Positions 8,767 to 18,159 of a DNA stretch of 64,000 nt are shown in pieces (position 1 is the stretch's first letter; each line of letters begins with the position of its first letter). This DNA is from Tolypothrix sp. PCC 7910 (GTDB lineage: Bacteria; Cyanobacteriota; Cyanobacteriia; Cyanobacteriales; Nostocaceae): contig NZ_CP050440.1 in the NCBI RefSeq assembly GCF_011769525.1, positions 993,501-1,057,500 on the forward strand, given 5' to 3'. Both the position numbers and the translations under genes were made by a program. The notes beneath the pieces are model-generated. The model was given only the letters and a program-made list of their open reading frames with translations. It searched no databases and had not been told where the DNA came from.

Positions 8767-9777
8767 ATGAGGCTAAAACGCCGCGATTTACTGGGTTTGG
8801 GTATATCAACCGCAGCTTTAGCAGCTTGCGGTAAATTGGCTAATTCTCCATCCAACACATCTATTAATACTACCCCTGTAGCTGCTAACACTGATGTGAG
8901 TTCCGCCAAACTGCGTCTAGGTTTTCAACCACCATACGTTGCTGTATATGCATTAAGAGAACAAAAGTTATTAGAGAAAGCCTTAGCAGAAAAATCAACT
9001 AGTGTTGAATTTCGCCGGATGCTATCACTTAAACCAGTTACAGAAGCGTTATCTGCTAGCGCTATAGATTTGGGTTTGGGTGGTACACCAGTAGCTGCAA
9101 TTGCAGCAGGTCAACCTATTAAGATAATTGCTTTAGTTGAACGTAGTCCTAAAACTCATGCGTTGTTAGTTCTACCTAATTCACCCATCAAGAAAGTTGC
9201 CGATTTAAAAGGTAAAAAACTTGGTAACCCATCGGGGAAAAGTTATTATTTAGCTATTAGAGTATTAGAACGTGCAGGACTTAAAGATAGTGATATAGAG
9301 TGGGTACAAATTGAGAATGATGCAGGTAGATCTGCATTATTATCAGGTGCGATTGATGTTTGGGGAACGTGGGACCCTTTTTATGCGAGTGCTGAAGTTG
9401 CAAAAGAAGTAGTCCCTTTAGTTGATGGTGAAGGTTATCAGTTAAATTATGTAGCTTTATTTGGGCGAACAGATTATATAGAAAAGAATCCAGAGACTAT
9501 ACAAAAATTTTTGCAAGCCTATAAACAAGCAATATCTTGGGCAAAAGATAACCGTCAAGCAGCAGTAGATATTTTGGTTAAAGAAAATAAGTTATCACCA
9601 CAGGCGGCTGATTTAACTTTAGGTCGTCGCAACCTGATATTTGAAGTTCCAAATGATGAGTATCGCCAAGAATTAATCAATCAGTCTCAATTACTGACTC
9701 GTCTAGGACTGATCAAACAACAGCCAAATTGGGATAGCGCAATTGATACAACGGTGGCTAAAGCGATCGCATCCTGA
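8767..9777 (+). CDS. Aliphatic sulfonate ABC transporter substrate-binding lipoprotein with Tat-type signal
   Basis: 336 residues. Second sulfonate-type binding protein of the island. Start is the ATG at 8767, which has AAGGAAAG upstream and gives MRLKRRDLLGLG, a twin-arginine-like motif, followed by a hydrophobic stretch and lipobox LAAC. The mature part has the SsuA signatures LRLGFQPPYVAVY, ADLKGKKLGNPSGKSYY and WGTWDPFYASAE. It would bind organosulfonates outside the inner membrane. It differs strongly from the SsuA-like protein at 701-1795, so the two may have different ligands. No transporter genes follow; a terminator follows instead. Confidence 0.85.
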   Translation: MRLKRRDLLGLGISTAALAACGKLANSPSNTSINTTPVAANTDVSSAKLRLGFQPPYVAVYALREQKLLEKALAEKSTSVEFRRMLSLKPVTEALSASAIDLGLGGTPVAAIAAGQPIKIIALVERSPKTHALLVLPNSPIKKVADLKGKKLGNPSGKSYYLAIRVLERAGLKDSDIEWVQIENDAGRSALLSGAIDVWGTWDPFYASAEVAKEVVPLVDGEGYQLNYVALFGRTDYIEKNPETIQKFLQAYKQAISWAKDNRQAAVDILVKENKLSPQAADLTLGRRNLIFEVPNDEYRQELINQSQLLTRLGLIKQQPNWDSAIDTTVAKAIAS

Positions 9778-9840
9778 ATCCGCCCAATTAGCATCCCAAA
9801 TTGACAAAATTCACAGTAACAACTTTTAATACCACCTCTA

Positions 9841-9873
9841 AACCCAGCAATTAGCAATAAATGCTGGGTTTTT
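9841..9873 (+). terminator. Intrinsic terminator
   Basis: AACCCAGCA (9841-9849) and TGCTGGGTT (9862-9870) form a stem followed by a T run (TTTTT). It ends transcription of the binding-protein gene. Confidence 0.75.
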
Positions 9874-9995
9874 CCTATTTTTTAGGCGAATATCAAAATT
9901 TCAATTTTGCCAATCTTGTATACCTGCACCTAAATTCAGTGCCTTTGGACTGCTTGCTTTTTTTTAAAGCTTATGACATGATACTTAATACAAGT

Positions 9996-10029
9996 AAACT
10001 ACGTTAATTCGATAGACTTAATGTAGTTT
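9996..10029. promoter_or_regulatory. Dyad motif copy D (upstream of groESL)
   Basis: Perfect arms AAACTAC (9996-10002) and GTAGTTT (10023-10029) with 20-base spacing, and interior GTTAATTCGATAGACTTAAT resembling copy A (shared TAA-TT-GATAG). It lies 223 bases before the groES start. Unlike copies B and C, the right arm is followed by TGACC rather than an obvious -10. Confidence 0.55.
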
Positions 10030-10099
10030 TGACCTCCACGACTAGCAATTCCTGATTTTGCTCACTACTTCGTTGGATTGGTTTAATTAAAAAACCTTT

Positions 10100-10171
10100 C
10101 ATGCCTAATGTTTGGTTTGAGAAACAATAGGCATGATCAATTACCCTCTCAATTAGACTTGTCCAATTGAG
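10100..10171. promoter_or_regulatory. Two consecutive inverted repeats in the groESL upstream region
   Basis: First: CATGCCTAATGTTT (10100-10113) with AAACAATAGGCATG (10122-10135), 13 of 14 pairs. Second: CTCAATTAGAC with GTCCAATTGAG (10148-10171), 10 of 11 pairs. They lie between the dyad motif and the groES ribosome site. No CIRCE element (TTAGCACTC-N9-GAGTGCTAA) is present between 9780 and 10251, so regulation appears to differ from HrcA control. Confidence 0.5.
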
Positions 10172-10251
10172 CAAAAATTCCCTGACATTCAGTTCATCAC
10201 TTAATTACACCTATTTGTTGACCTTCAAAAAGTTAGTTTGGAGAATTTTGT

Positions 10252-10563
10252 ATGGCAGCTATAGCATTAAGCGTATCTACTGTTAAGCCTCTAGGCGATC
10301 GCGTTTTCATCAAGGTTAGTGAATCTGAAGAGAAAACAACGGGAGGTATTTTCTTGCCTGATAGCGCTAAAGAAAAGCCACAGGTGGGTGAAATTGTTGC
10401 AGTTGGCCCTGGTAAACGTCACGATAACGGCACCATTCACACTATAGATGTTGCCATTGGCGATAAGGTTCTTTACTCCAAGTATGCAGGTACCGACATT
10501 AAGCTAGGTACAGAAGAGTATGTCCTCTTATCTGAAAAGGACATCTTGGCAATTGTTTCCTAG
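10252..10563 (+). CDS. groES: Co-chaperonin GroES
   Basis: 103 residues, full length. Recognised by [12 protein letters not shown] at the N-terminus, the mobile loop around [19 protein letters not shown], and the C-terminal [18 protein letters not shown]. It caps the GroEL ring. GGAG lies eight bases before the ATG. groEL follows after 118 bases. Its position inside an organosulfur island, behind a copy of the island's dyad motif and with no CIRCE element visible, is unusual. Confidence 0.97.
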   Translation: MAAIALSVSTVKPLGDRVFIKVSESEEKTTGGIFLPDSAKEKPQVGEIVAVGPGKRHDNGTIHTIDVAIGDKVLYSKYAGTDIKLGTEEYVLLSEKDILAIVS

Positions 10564-10567
10564 TTGA

Positions 10568-12322
<1,755 letters not shown>

Positions 12323-12370
12323 TCCTGAATTGGTTGTAAAACAATAGGTTTTGGGTCTTTTGTAATCCTC

Positions 12371-12405
12371 AGGGGCGATCGCCAAATATTGCGATCGCCT
12401 CTTTA
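12371..12405 (+). terminator. HIP1-containing terminator hairpin after groEL
   Basis: AGGGGCGATCGC (12371-12382) pairs with GCGATCGCCTCT (12391-12402), one G-U pair, 8-base loop, followed by TTAC. Likely terminator of groESL. Confidence 0.6.
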
Positions 12406-12761
12406 CTTACGCTTTCTCTCCTTCCTCTCTTCCTTAGCGTACTACCCTTCGGGAACGACTTCGTCGAACGCGCCTTTGCGGTTCGTTTTCTTATCCATCA
12501 AATTAATTTGCAATATTTAATTTTGAAAACCTAATAATTAGTGTATCATATTATCTGAAATCTTATCTTTATCAATACTGTTTGAACTTGCTTGCCGACT
12601 TACGCAACCAAACAACATGAAAAACTCCACCCGCAAGGCTTCTGCCGTGAGCATCAGCCGAACGGGAATGGAGTTTTTGGGCATGGGAAATCGGGCATGG
12701 GGGAGGCAGTGCGTTGCTGGTTTCCAGTGTTGTGCAAACTGCCGTCATGGGAAAGAACATA

Positions 12762-12790
12762 CCAATGCCCAATGCCCAATGCCCAATTCC
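12762..12790. repeat. ATGCCCA tandem repeat
   Basis: About four consecutive copies of the heptamer (C)CAATGCC. Further tracts of the same unit are at 20606-20650 and 45985-46008. Confidence 0.7.
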
Positions 12791-12828
12791 CCAAACCGGG
12801 TGCAACTACCAACAAGGAGGAAAAACAA

Positions 12829-14469
12829 TTGCTCACAGTCGATAGCGAAACAGAACTACAACTAACCGCCGATGTGCTGGTAATTGGTGGCGGGCCCGCC
12901 GCAGCATGGGCCGCATCAGCCGCAGCCGCGCAAGGTGTAAAAGTCATCATTGCAGATAAAGGCTATTTGGGTACGAGTGGAGCCGCAGCAGCCAGTGGTA
13001 ATGGCATCATGGCCCCTTCTCCAGAAAATTGGGAGAAAGTTGTATCGGAACGTTACCGCATCGGAAAAAACCTCGCTAACTTACATTGGATTGAACGTGT
13101 CATTGAAAAAACTTGGCTAAGTTTGCCCCTAGTGGAAGATTGGGGCTATCGTTTCCCCAAAGAAAATGGGGAATCTGTGCGCCAGAGTTATTATGGCCCG
13201 GAATATATGCGAGTACTCCGCAAACACCTGTTGCGTGTGGGTGTGCAAATTCTTGACCAAAGCCCCGCTTTAGAACTGTTATTAGCTGAAGATGGTTCTG
13301 TGGCTGGTGCTAGAGGCGTACAAAGGCAAAATCATCGTACCTATACCGTTCGTGCTGGCGCAGTAGTTTTAGCAAATGGCGGTTGTGCATACTTGAGTAA
13401 AGCTTTAGGTTGCAATACCAATACAGGTGATGGACTGCTGATGGCTGTGGAGGCTGGCGGCGAACTCTCCAGTATGGAAGCTTCTAATCACTATGCTATT
13501 TCGACGGCTTTTAATGCCACGGTTACAAGGGGTGTTCCTTTTGGCTGGGCTAGTTACAGCGATGAAGCAGGTAACGATTTAGGCGGTTATATCAATGGTC
13601 GTCGCGATCCCGCATTCCTTCCCAACGCCCTCTTAAAAGGCCCCGTTTATGCTCGTTTGGATCGAGCCACGCCTGAAGTTAAAGCCGTAATTGAAAAATC
13701 GCATTTCATCGCGTATCTACCTTATAAAAAAGCTGGTATTGACCCCTATACAGAACGAGTACCTGTAACCCTAGTTTTAGAAGGTACAGTTCGGGGTACT
13801 GGTGGAATTCGGATTATCAATGATAGTTGCGGTACAAAAGTACCCGGACTTTACGCCGCAGGTGATGCAGCATCGCGGGAATTTTTAGCCGGTTTAGCTT
13901 CTGGGGGTGGTGGCCCTAATGCTGCTTGGGCAATTTCTACAGGACAATGGGCGGGAGAAGGTGCAGCAACTTTTGCGAAAAGTTTGGGCGCTTATGCTCA
14001 TGAAAGAGTTGTGTATCCTGCTGGACAAGCGGGATTGCGTTCCCAATCCTCCAATACTGAAACATTCGATAGTCAGGCGATCGTGCGTGGTGTTCAAGCT
14101 GAGGTATTCCCCTTAGAGAAGAATTACTTGCGTTCTGAGCAGAAACTTTTAGATTCTCTCGCCAAATTAGAAACATTGTGGCAGCAAGTACAAGGGAATC
14201 CAAAACAAGATACCGTGCGTGATATCGAATTTTCTCGCAGAGCAGCTGCTTTGACGGCTGTAGCAAGATGGGGATATTTTAGCGCATTACATCGCAAAGA
14301 AAGCCGCAGCGAACATATTCGCATAGACTATCCCGAAACCGATCCCAATCAGCGTTATTACCAAGCTACAGGCGGCTTAAACAAGCTGTGGGTAAGGCGG
14401 GATTGGATTACAGATGAGACTACGACATCACCAGTATTAACAACTCAAACTACAGCCTCAGTATCATGA
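12829..14469 (+). CDS. FAD-dependent oxidoreductase, AprA/fumarate reductase flavoprotein family
   Basis: 546 residues from the TTG at 12829, chosen because AAGGAGG lies exactly eight bases upstream and upstream sequence is repeat. Shows the N-terminal FAD dinucleotide motif VIGGGPAAAWAA near 18-29, an ATSGAA/SGNG-type loop, and GLYAAGDAASREFLAGLASGGGG near 343-365, typical of adenylylsulfate reductase alpha and fumarate reductase flavoproteins. It overlaps the next gene (8Fe-8S ferredoxin) by four bases, an AprB-AprA-like pairing. Shorter than true AprA (over 600 residues). Possible role: electron transfer to, or reduction/oxidation of, a sulfur compound; function is not established by sequence. 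Confidence 0.83.
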   Translation: MLTVDSETELQLTADVLVIGGGPAAAWAASAAAAQGVKVIIADKGYLGTSGAAAASGNGIMAPSPENWEKVVSERYRIGKNLANLHWIERVIEKTWLSLPLVEDWGYRFPKENGESVRQSYYGPEYMRVLRKHLLRVGVQILDQSPALELLLAEDGSVAGARGVQRQNHRTYTVRAGAVVLANGGCAYLSKALGCNTNTGDGLLMAVEAGGELSSMEASNHYAISTAFNATVTRGVPFGWASYSDEAGNDLGGYINGRRDPAFLPNALLKGPVYARLDRATPEVKAVIEKSHFIAYLPYKKAGIDPYTERVPVTLVLEGTVRGTGGIRIINDSCGTKVPGLYAAGDAASREFLAGLASGGGGPNAAWAISTGQWAGEGAATFAKSLGAYAHERVVYPAGQAGLRSQSSNTETFDSQAIVRGVQAEVFPLEKNYLRSEQKLLDSLAKLETLWQQVQGNPKQDTVRDIEFSRRAAALTAVARWGYFSALHRKESRSEHIRIDYPETDPNQRYYQATGGLNKLWVRRDWITDETTTSPVLTTQTTASVS

Positions 14470-14807
14470 TCGAGCTTGTTAGCCATCAACTCTGCATTAA
14501 TTGCAATGTCTGCGTTCAAGTTTGCCCTACCAATGTCTTTGACGCAGTTCCTAACCAACCACCTGCGATCGCGCGTCAGGAAGATTGTCAAACTTGTTTT
14601 ATGTGTGAAGCATACTGTCCAGCAGATGCGCTTTATGTTGCACCCCAATCTCATACAAATGTTGCCGTCAACGAGGATGAGTTAATTGAAAGTGGGATTA
14701 TGGGTGAATATCGCCGCATTTTAGGTTGGGGATATGGCAGAAAAAACAACAGTGAATTAGATACTGCTCATAAATTGCGTCAACTACCACGACCTTATCA
14801 AAGTTAG
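14466..14807 (+). CDS. Ferredoxin with two [4Fe-4S] clusters, AprB-like
   Basis: 113 residues. Two complete CxxCxxCxxxCP motifs: CINCNVCVQVCP near 10-21 and CQTCFMCEAYCP near 41-52. Starts inside the ATGA overlap with the flavoprotein gene, so translation is coupled and the two likely form one complex: electrons enter or leave the flavin through the clusters. The C-terminal tail (about residues 65-113) lacks recognisable motifs. Pairing a small ferredoxin with a fumarate reductase-like flavoprotein resembles AprBA, but the tail is unlike AprB of sulfate reducers. Confidence 0.88.
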   Translation: MIELVSHQLCINCNVCVQVCPTNVFDAVPNQPPAIARQEDCQTCFMCEAYCPADALYVAPQSHTNVAVNEDELIESGIMGEYRRILGWGYGRKNNSELDTAHKLRQLPRPYQS

Positions 14808-14847
14808 TTGACGGTTGACGGTTGACTGTTAACTGTTAACAGTCAAC
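14808..14847. repeat. Heptamer tract with 13-bp dyad
   Basis: TTGACGG units followed by GTTGACTGTTAAC (14821-14833) and its exact complement GTTAACAGTCAAC (14835-14847). It directly follows the ferredoxin stop codon and may stop transcription. Confidence 0.6.
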
Positions 14848-14931
14848 TATTTGAAACGGAACAATTTCTGGCGTTGCACAATTGCGGAATGATTTAGCTC
14901 ACGCAGAGGCGCAAAGACGCAGAGAGAATAA

Positions 14932-16320
14932 CCCTCTTTTGTCACTTTTTTGAGAGAATAATTGGAAAGAAGCGACGAAACCAAGACAGGGAGCATGAAA
15001 GAGCCTCGTTCAGCTACGCCAACAATAAAATTTATAGATGAATATTGCCAGTGGTATAAAAACCTGTTTCCAGATGTTAGGAGTTTCGAGGCTTTTAAAT
15101 ACCTTCACATAGGCTGTATTTCTGATATAAAACGAAAAACATTACCTGCGATCGCTAAAATTGTAGGATTAGATAATCATCAAGGATTACACCATCTTTT
15201 AACATCCTCACCGTGGTCAGTAGAAAAATTAAGAATCAAGCGATTAGAATTAATTTTACAGGTACTAAAGCGAAGACCAATCATTTTAATTATTGACGAA
15301 ACTGGAGACAAGAAAAAAGGAACATCAACTGATTATGTGAAACGGCAGTACATAGGTAATTTGGGGAAAACTGAAAATGGAATTGTCGTAGTGACAGCGT
15401 ATGGTGTTTTCTGTGGAATGACATTTCCATTACTGTTTGAAGTGTATAAACCCCGTGAAAGATTAAAGCCAGGAGAGAAGTATCGTACCAAGCCAGAAAT
15501 AGCAGCAATGCTGATGAAAAAGCTAGAATCAATGGGTTTTAAGTTCAACTTGTTACTGGCAGATAGTTTATATGGTGAGAGTGGTAATAATTTTATATCT
15601 GTATTAGATGAATTGAGTTTAAATTATATAGTTGCAATTCGCTCAAACCATTACGTAGAGATACTGCCAAGACAACATATTCAATATTTAAAGTGGCATA
15701 AGTTTAAAAGAGTATTCTCTGACATGAGCAGTGAGCATCGATTTATTAGAGAAATTATTCCTGGAAAACGTGGAGAAGTCAGATATTGGCAAATCACCAC
15801 GGACATTGAGAATTTACCTGAGAACTCGACTTGGTATGTCATGAGTAAATATCCAGACATTACACCCAGAGAAGTTGGAAACTTTTATGGGTTAAGAACT
15901 TGGGTAGAATATGGGTTAAAACAAAGTAAGAATGAATTAGGTTGGGCTGATTTTCGTCTAACTCATTATCCAGATATTGAACGGTGGTGGGAAATTGTTT
16001 GTAGTACTTATCTGATGGTGAGTCTACATTCAGAACAGATGCTTACCTCATCACCAAAACGAGAGTCAAAATTTACTTCACACCCTTGGTGGGATAATGG
16101 AAATGGTTGGAAAAATATTCTTAATAATCTCCGTTTACTTATTCAACCATTTATTTTCTTTAACCTGATATATCCTTGGTTAACCGTTTTTCCTATTCCA
16201 CAATTATATTCGGGTTTTTCTAAACTTCAATCTATCATTTATAGCCTCACAAGTTCACTTTTTAATTACCTAAACAATACTGATTTCTATTTTTCTTCTG
16301 CTTAAAGTGACAAAAGAGGG
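14932..16320 (+). mobile_element. Intact IS701-family insertion sequence
   Basis: 1389 bp. Terminal inverted repeats of 17 bp are exact: CCCTCTTTTGTCACTTT at 14932-14948 and AAAGTGACAAAAGAGGG at 16304-16320. The four bases ATAA occur on both sides (14928-14931 and 16321-16324) and fit a 4-bp target duplication. It carries one transposase gene with an intact frame, so the element may still be active. Confidence 0.85.
14962..16305 (+). CDS. IS701-type DDE transposase
   Basis: 447 residues from a TTG at 14962 (GAGAG five bases upstream) or 436 from the ATG at 14995, whose only SD-like sequence is one base away; the true start is uncertain. The DDE catalytic residues are visible: Asp in LIIDETGDKKKG, Asp in LLLADSLYGES, and Glu in the WVEYGLKQSKNELGWADFR stretch. 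Length and motif layout fit the IS701 family. The frame ends inside the right inverted repeat. No frameshift seen. Confidence 0.85.
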   Translation: MERSDETKTGSMKEPRSATPTIKFIDEYCQWYKNLFPDVRSFEAFKYLHIGCISDIKRKTLPAIAKIVGLDNHQGLHHLLTSSPWSVEKLRIKRLELILQVLKRRPIILIIDETGDKKKGTSTDYVKRQYIGNLGKTENGIVVVTAYGVFCGMTFPLLFEVYKPRERLKPGEKYRTKPEIAAMLMKKLESMGFKFNLLLADSLYGESGNNFISVLDELSLNYIVAIRSNHYVEILPRQHIQYLKWHKFKRVFSDMSSEHRFIREIIPGKRGEVRYWQITTDIENLPENSTWYVMSKYPDITPREVGNFYGLRTWVEYGLKQSKNELGWADFRLTHYPDIERWWEIVCSTYLMVSLHSEQMLTSSPKRESKFTSHPWWDNGNGWKNILNNLRLLIQPFIFFNLIYPWLTVFPIPQLYSGFSKLQSIIYSLTSSLFNYLNNTDFYFSSA

Positions 16321-16400
16321 ATAAGGAGTTTAAGATTTTAATACATCGAAATTTATCCTCTAATTCAGCAATGCCTAATTTCTTTTGTCGTTTTTCATAA

Positions 16401-16718
16401 ATGAAGCATCTTTGTGTCATTTTTGATTTGGATGGAACTTTAGTTGATAGTGAAAAGCTTTGTAACCAAGCATTTATCGATTTACTACCTTTTATTAATG
16501 AATCAGTTGACAGTCTGATTGGTCGATATCGTGGCAGAAAATTAGCTTTAATTTTAGCGGATATAGAAATAAGATATAGTGTAAAGCTGCCGATATATTT
16601 TGAAACAGCATATCGTCAAAAAGTGAATGAATTATTTGAATTTTATTTGCAGCCAGTAACAGGCGTTCCAGAGATGCTACAAAAGCTAGAATATGCTTTG
16701 AGGAGAAACCTTGGCTGA
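16401..16718 (+). pseudogene. HAD-superfamily hydrolase, N-terminal fragment
   Basis: 105 residues starting MKHLCVIFDLDGTLVDSEK, the DxDGTLxDS motif I of HAD phosphatases of the beta-phosphoglucomutase type. It ends abruptly after the cap domain and the TGVPEMLQKLEY segment; motif II (Ser/Thr), III (Lys) and IV (acidic) are absent and I find no continuation downstream. A full-length HAD gene (21727-22371) shows what is missing. The fragment begins 80 bases from the IS701 element, so loss may be linked to insertion-sequence activity. Not expected to be functional. Confidence 0.75.
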
Positions 16719-17109
16719 AGTAAGAATCATCATCACAATAGTTGATAAGTTGTCAACAATAACAACATAACTGATAAGCTAACGCCAGTCTAAATGGCAT
16801 CACTATTAATCAGGGCTGTCAACAGTCAACAGTCAACAGTCAACATCCCTCACAATATATTGTGCAACTTAAAAGCAGACAGAATAAGCTATATCAATGC
16901 CAGTAAACAAAGTTCTTGACTTATTTTTGCTTAAGAGGTAGTTTATCAATATTGTCTTAAATACGGTAAATACGTCAATATATAGTATGATATAAATTTA
17001 AAACAAGATAAACTTTTTTAAAATAGCGCAAATTGATGGCAATTTTCAATAAATGAAAAATTGCTAATTTTTTGCATATTAATAGACTGATGAATATTTA
17101 TCAGCAATA
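16719..17109. other. Intergenic region with heptamer tract and candidate promoter
   Basis: 391 bases without a gene. GTCAACA heptamers occupy about 16818-16843. The rest is AT-rich and contains the degenerate dyad copy E and a TATAAAT hexamer before the sulfatase operon. Confidence 0.6.
16958..16997 (+). promoter_or_regulatory. Dyad motif copy E (degenerate) with -10 hexamer
   Basis: TAAATACGGTAA at 16958-16969 resembles the left half of copy B, and GTATGAT at 16985-16991 occupies the place of GTAGTTT with the same 20-base spacing; arms match only 5 and 4 of 7. Of the 20 interior bases, 12 agree with copy B. TATAAAT follows at once at 16991-16997, exactly as in copy B. It lies about 160 bases before the likely start of the FGE-type gene. 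Confidence 0.35.
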
Positions 17110-17154
17110 TTGAGTCTGAATTTTGATTTCTTCTTGTTAACAGTTAACTCCACT

Positions 17155-18159
17155 GTGTTAAGGAAAAGTTTTTTAGCGCTGTTATTGGTTATAGGAGTAG
17201 CAATGTCTACGGCGATTCCTCCCGCTTTTGCTGCTACCGCTAATCCTTGTCCTCCAGAAATGGTAATGATTCCTAGTGGAACATTTACGATGGGATCGGA
17301 TAATTCCGGTTATATAGAAGAACTCTCAGCACAAGAAGTAAGAGTTAGTTCATTTTGTATAGATAAATACGAGGTCACAAATTCCCAGTTTGCAGAGTTT
17401 GTCAAAGCGACGGGTTATATAACAGTTGCAGAGCGCCCTTTATCAAAAGAACAGTTTCCCGACTTACCAGATGAGCAGAGATTACCCGGTTCTTTAGTGT
17501 TTGCAATAGTACAACCAGAAGCAAAACTACTGAATTGGTGGCATTGGCAGACTGGGGCGAATTGGCGACATCCATTTGGCGAAGAAAGCGGAATTGCCCA
17601 TCAAGATAACTATCCCGTTGTTCATATAGCTTACGAAGATGCTGTAGCTTACGCCCATTGGGTAGGAAAATCACTACCTACAGAGGCTCAGTGGGAATAC
17701 GCCGCCCGTGGCGGGTTAGATGCTGCAACTTATGCTTGGGGCGATCAATATTCGGAGAAAAAAGCCAATACTTGGCAAGGAATTTTTCCCTTTTTTAATA
17801 CTCAAAAAGATGGTTACACAGGTATTGCCCCCGTTGGTTCCTTTCCACCCAACAGTTATGGGCTTTATGACATGACCGGTAATGTTTGGGAATTAACATC
17901 CGATTGGTTTATGCCAGGACATAACCACAAAACCCACAGTGTTAATCCTACAGGCCCGGAACAAAGTTTTGACCCCAATAAACCCAGCGAACAAGCCCTA
18001 CATGTAATTAAAGGTGGCTCTTATCTGTGTGCACCTAATTATTGCAGCCGCTTCCGTCCTGCAGCGAGAGAATCTCAAGCGCCGGATACGGGAACAACAC
18101 ATATCGGATTTCGCTTAGTAAAGAACCTGACTACAGAAAGGATAAAGAATGAAGTTTGA
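17155..18159 (+). CDS. Formylglycine-generating enzyme family protein (sulfatase activator), exported
   Basis: 334 residues from GTG 17155, chosen because it gives a compact signal peptide ([12 protein letters not shown]...AFA); the open frame reaches back to TTG 17110 but that part is repeat-like. FGE-sulfatase fold: [50 protein letters not shown], and near the end [12 protein letters not shown] followed by RFRPAARE and GFR. The two cysteines five residues apart match the catalytic pair of aerobic FGE, which oxidises a sulfatase Cys to formylglycine. It overlaps the sulfatase gene by 11 bases, so the substrate is almost certainly that enzyme. Export of both, if correct, means maturation outside the cytoplasm. 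Confidence 0.88.
   Translation: MLRKSFLALLLVIGVAMSTAIPPAFAATANPCPPEMVMIPSGTFTMGSDNSGYIEELSAQEVRVSSFCIDKYEVTNSQFAEFVKATGYITVAERPLSKEQFPDLPDEQRLPGSLVFAIVQPEAKLLNWWHWQTGANWRHPFGEESGIAHQDNYPVVHIAYEDAVAYAHWVGKSLPTEAQWEYAARGGLDAATYAWGDQYSEKKANTWQGIFPFFNTQKDGYTGIAPVGSFPPNSYGLYDMTGNVWELTSDWFMPGHNHKTHSVNPTGPEQSFDPNKPSEQALHVIKGGSYLCAPNYCSRFRPAARESQAPDTGTTHIGFRLVKNLTTERIKNEV

Larger units (their letters stand above)
12323..12828. other. Repeat-rich intergenic region
   Basis: 506 bases with no gene of its own. After the terminator come a CCCTTCGGGAACGACTTCG dispersed repeat (about 12447-12465) and an ATGCCCA tandem repeat (12762-12790). An open frame that runs from 12592 into the next gene is translated repeat, not protein. 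Confidence 0.7.

Noticed and set aside
9780-10251. CIRCE element before groES
   Set aside because: No TTAGCACTC or GAGTGCTAA-like arms were found in this interval.
12592-12828. N-terminal 79-codon extension of the AprA-like protein
   Set aside because: This stretch is translated ATGCCCA repeat; a strong ribosome binding site supports TTG 12829.
16936-16944. GTAGTTT half-site near 16938 as a motif copy
   Set aside because: The expected partner arm 27 bases upstream (AGTTCTT) does not match.
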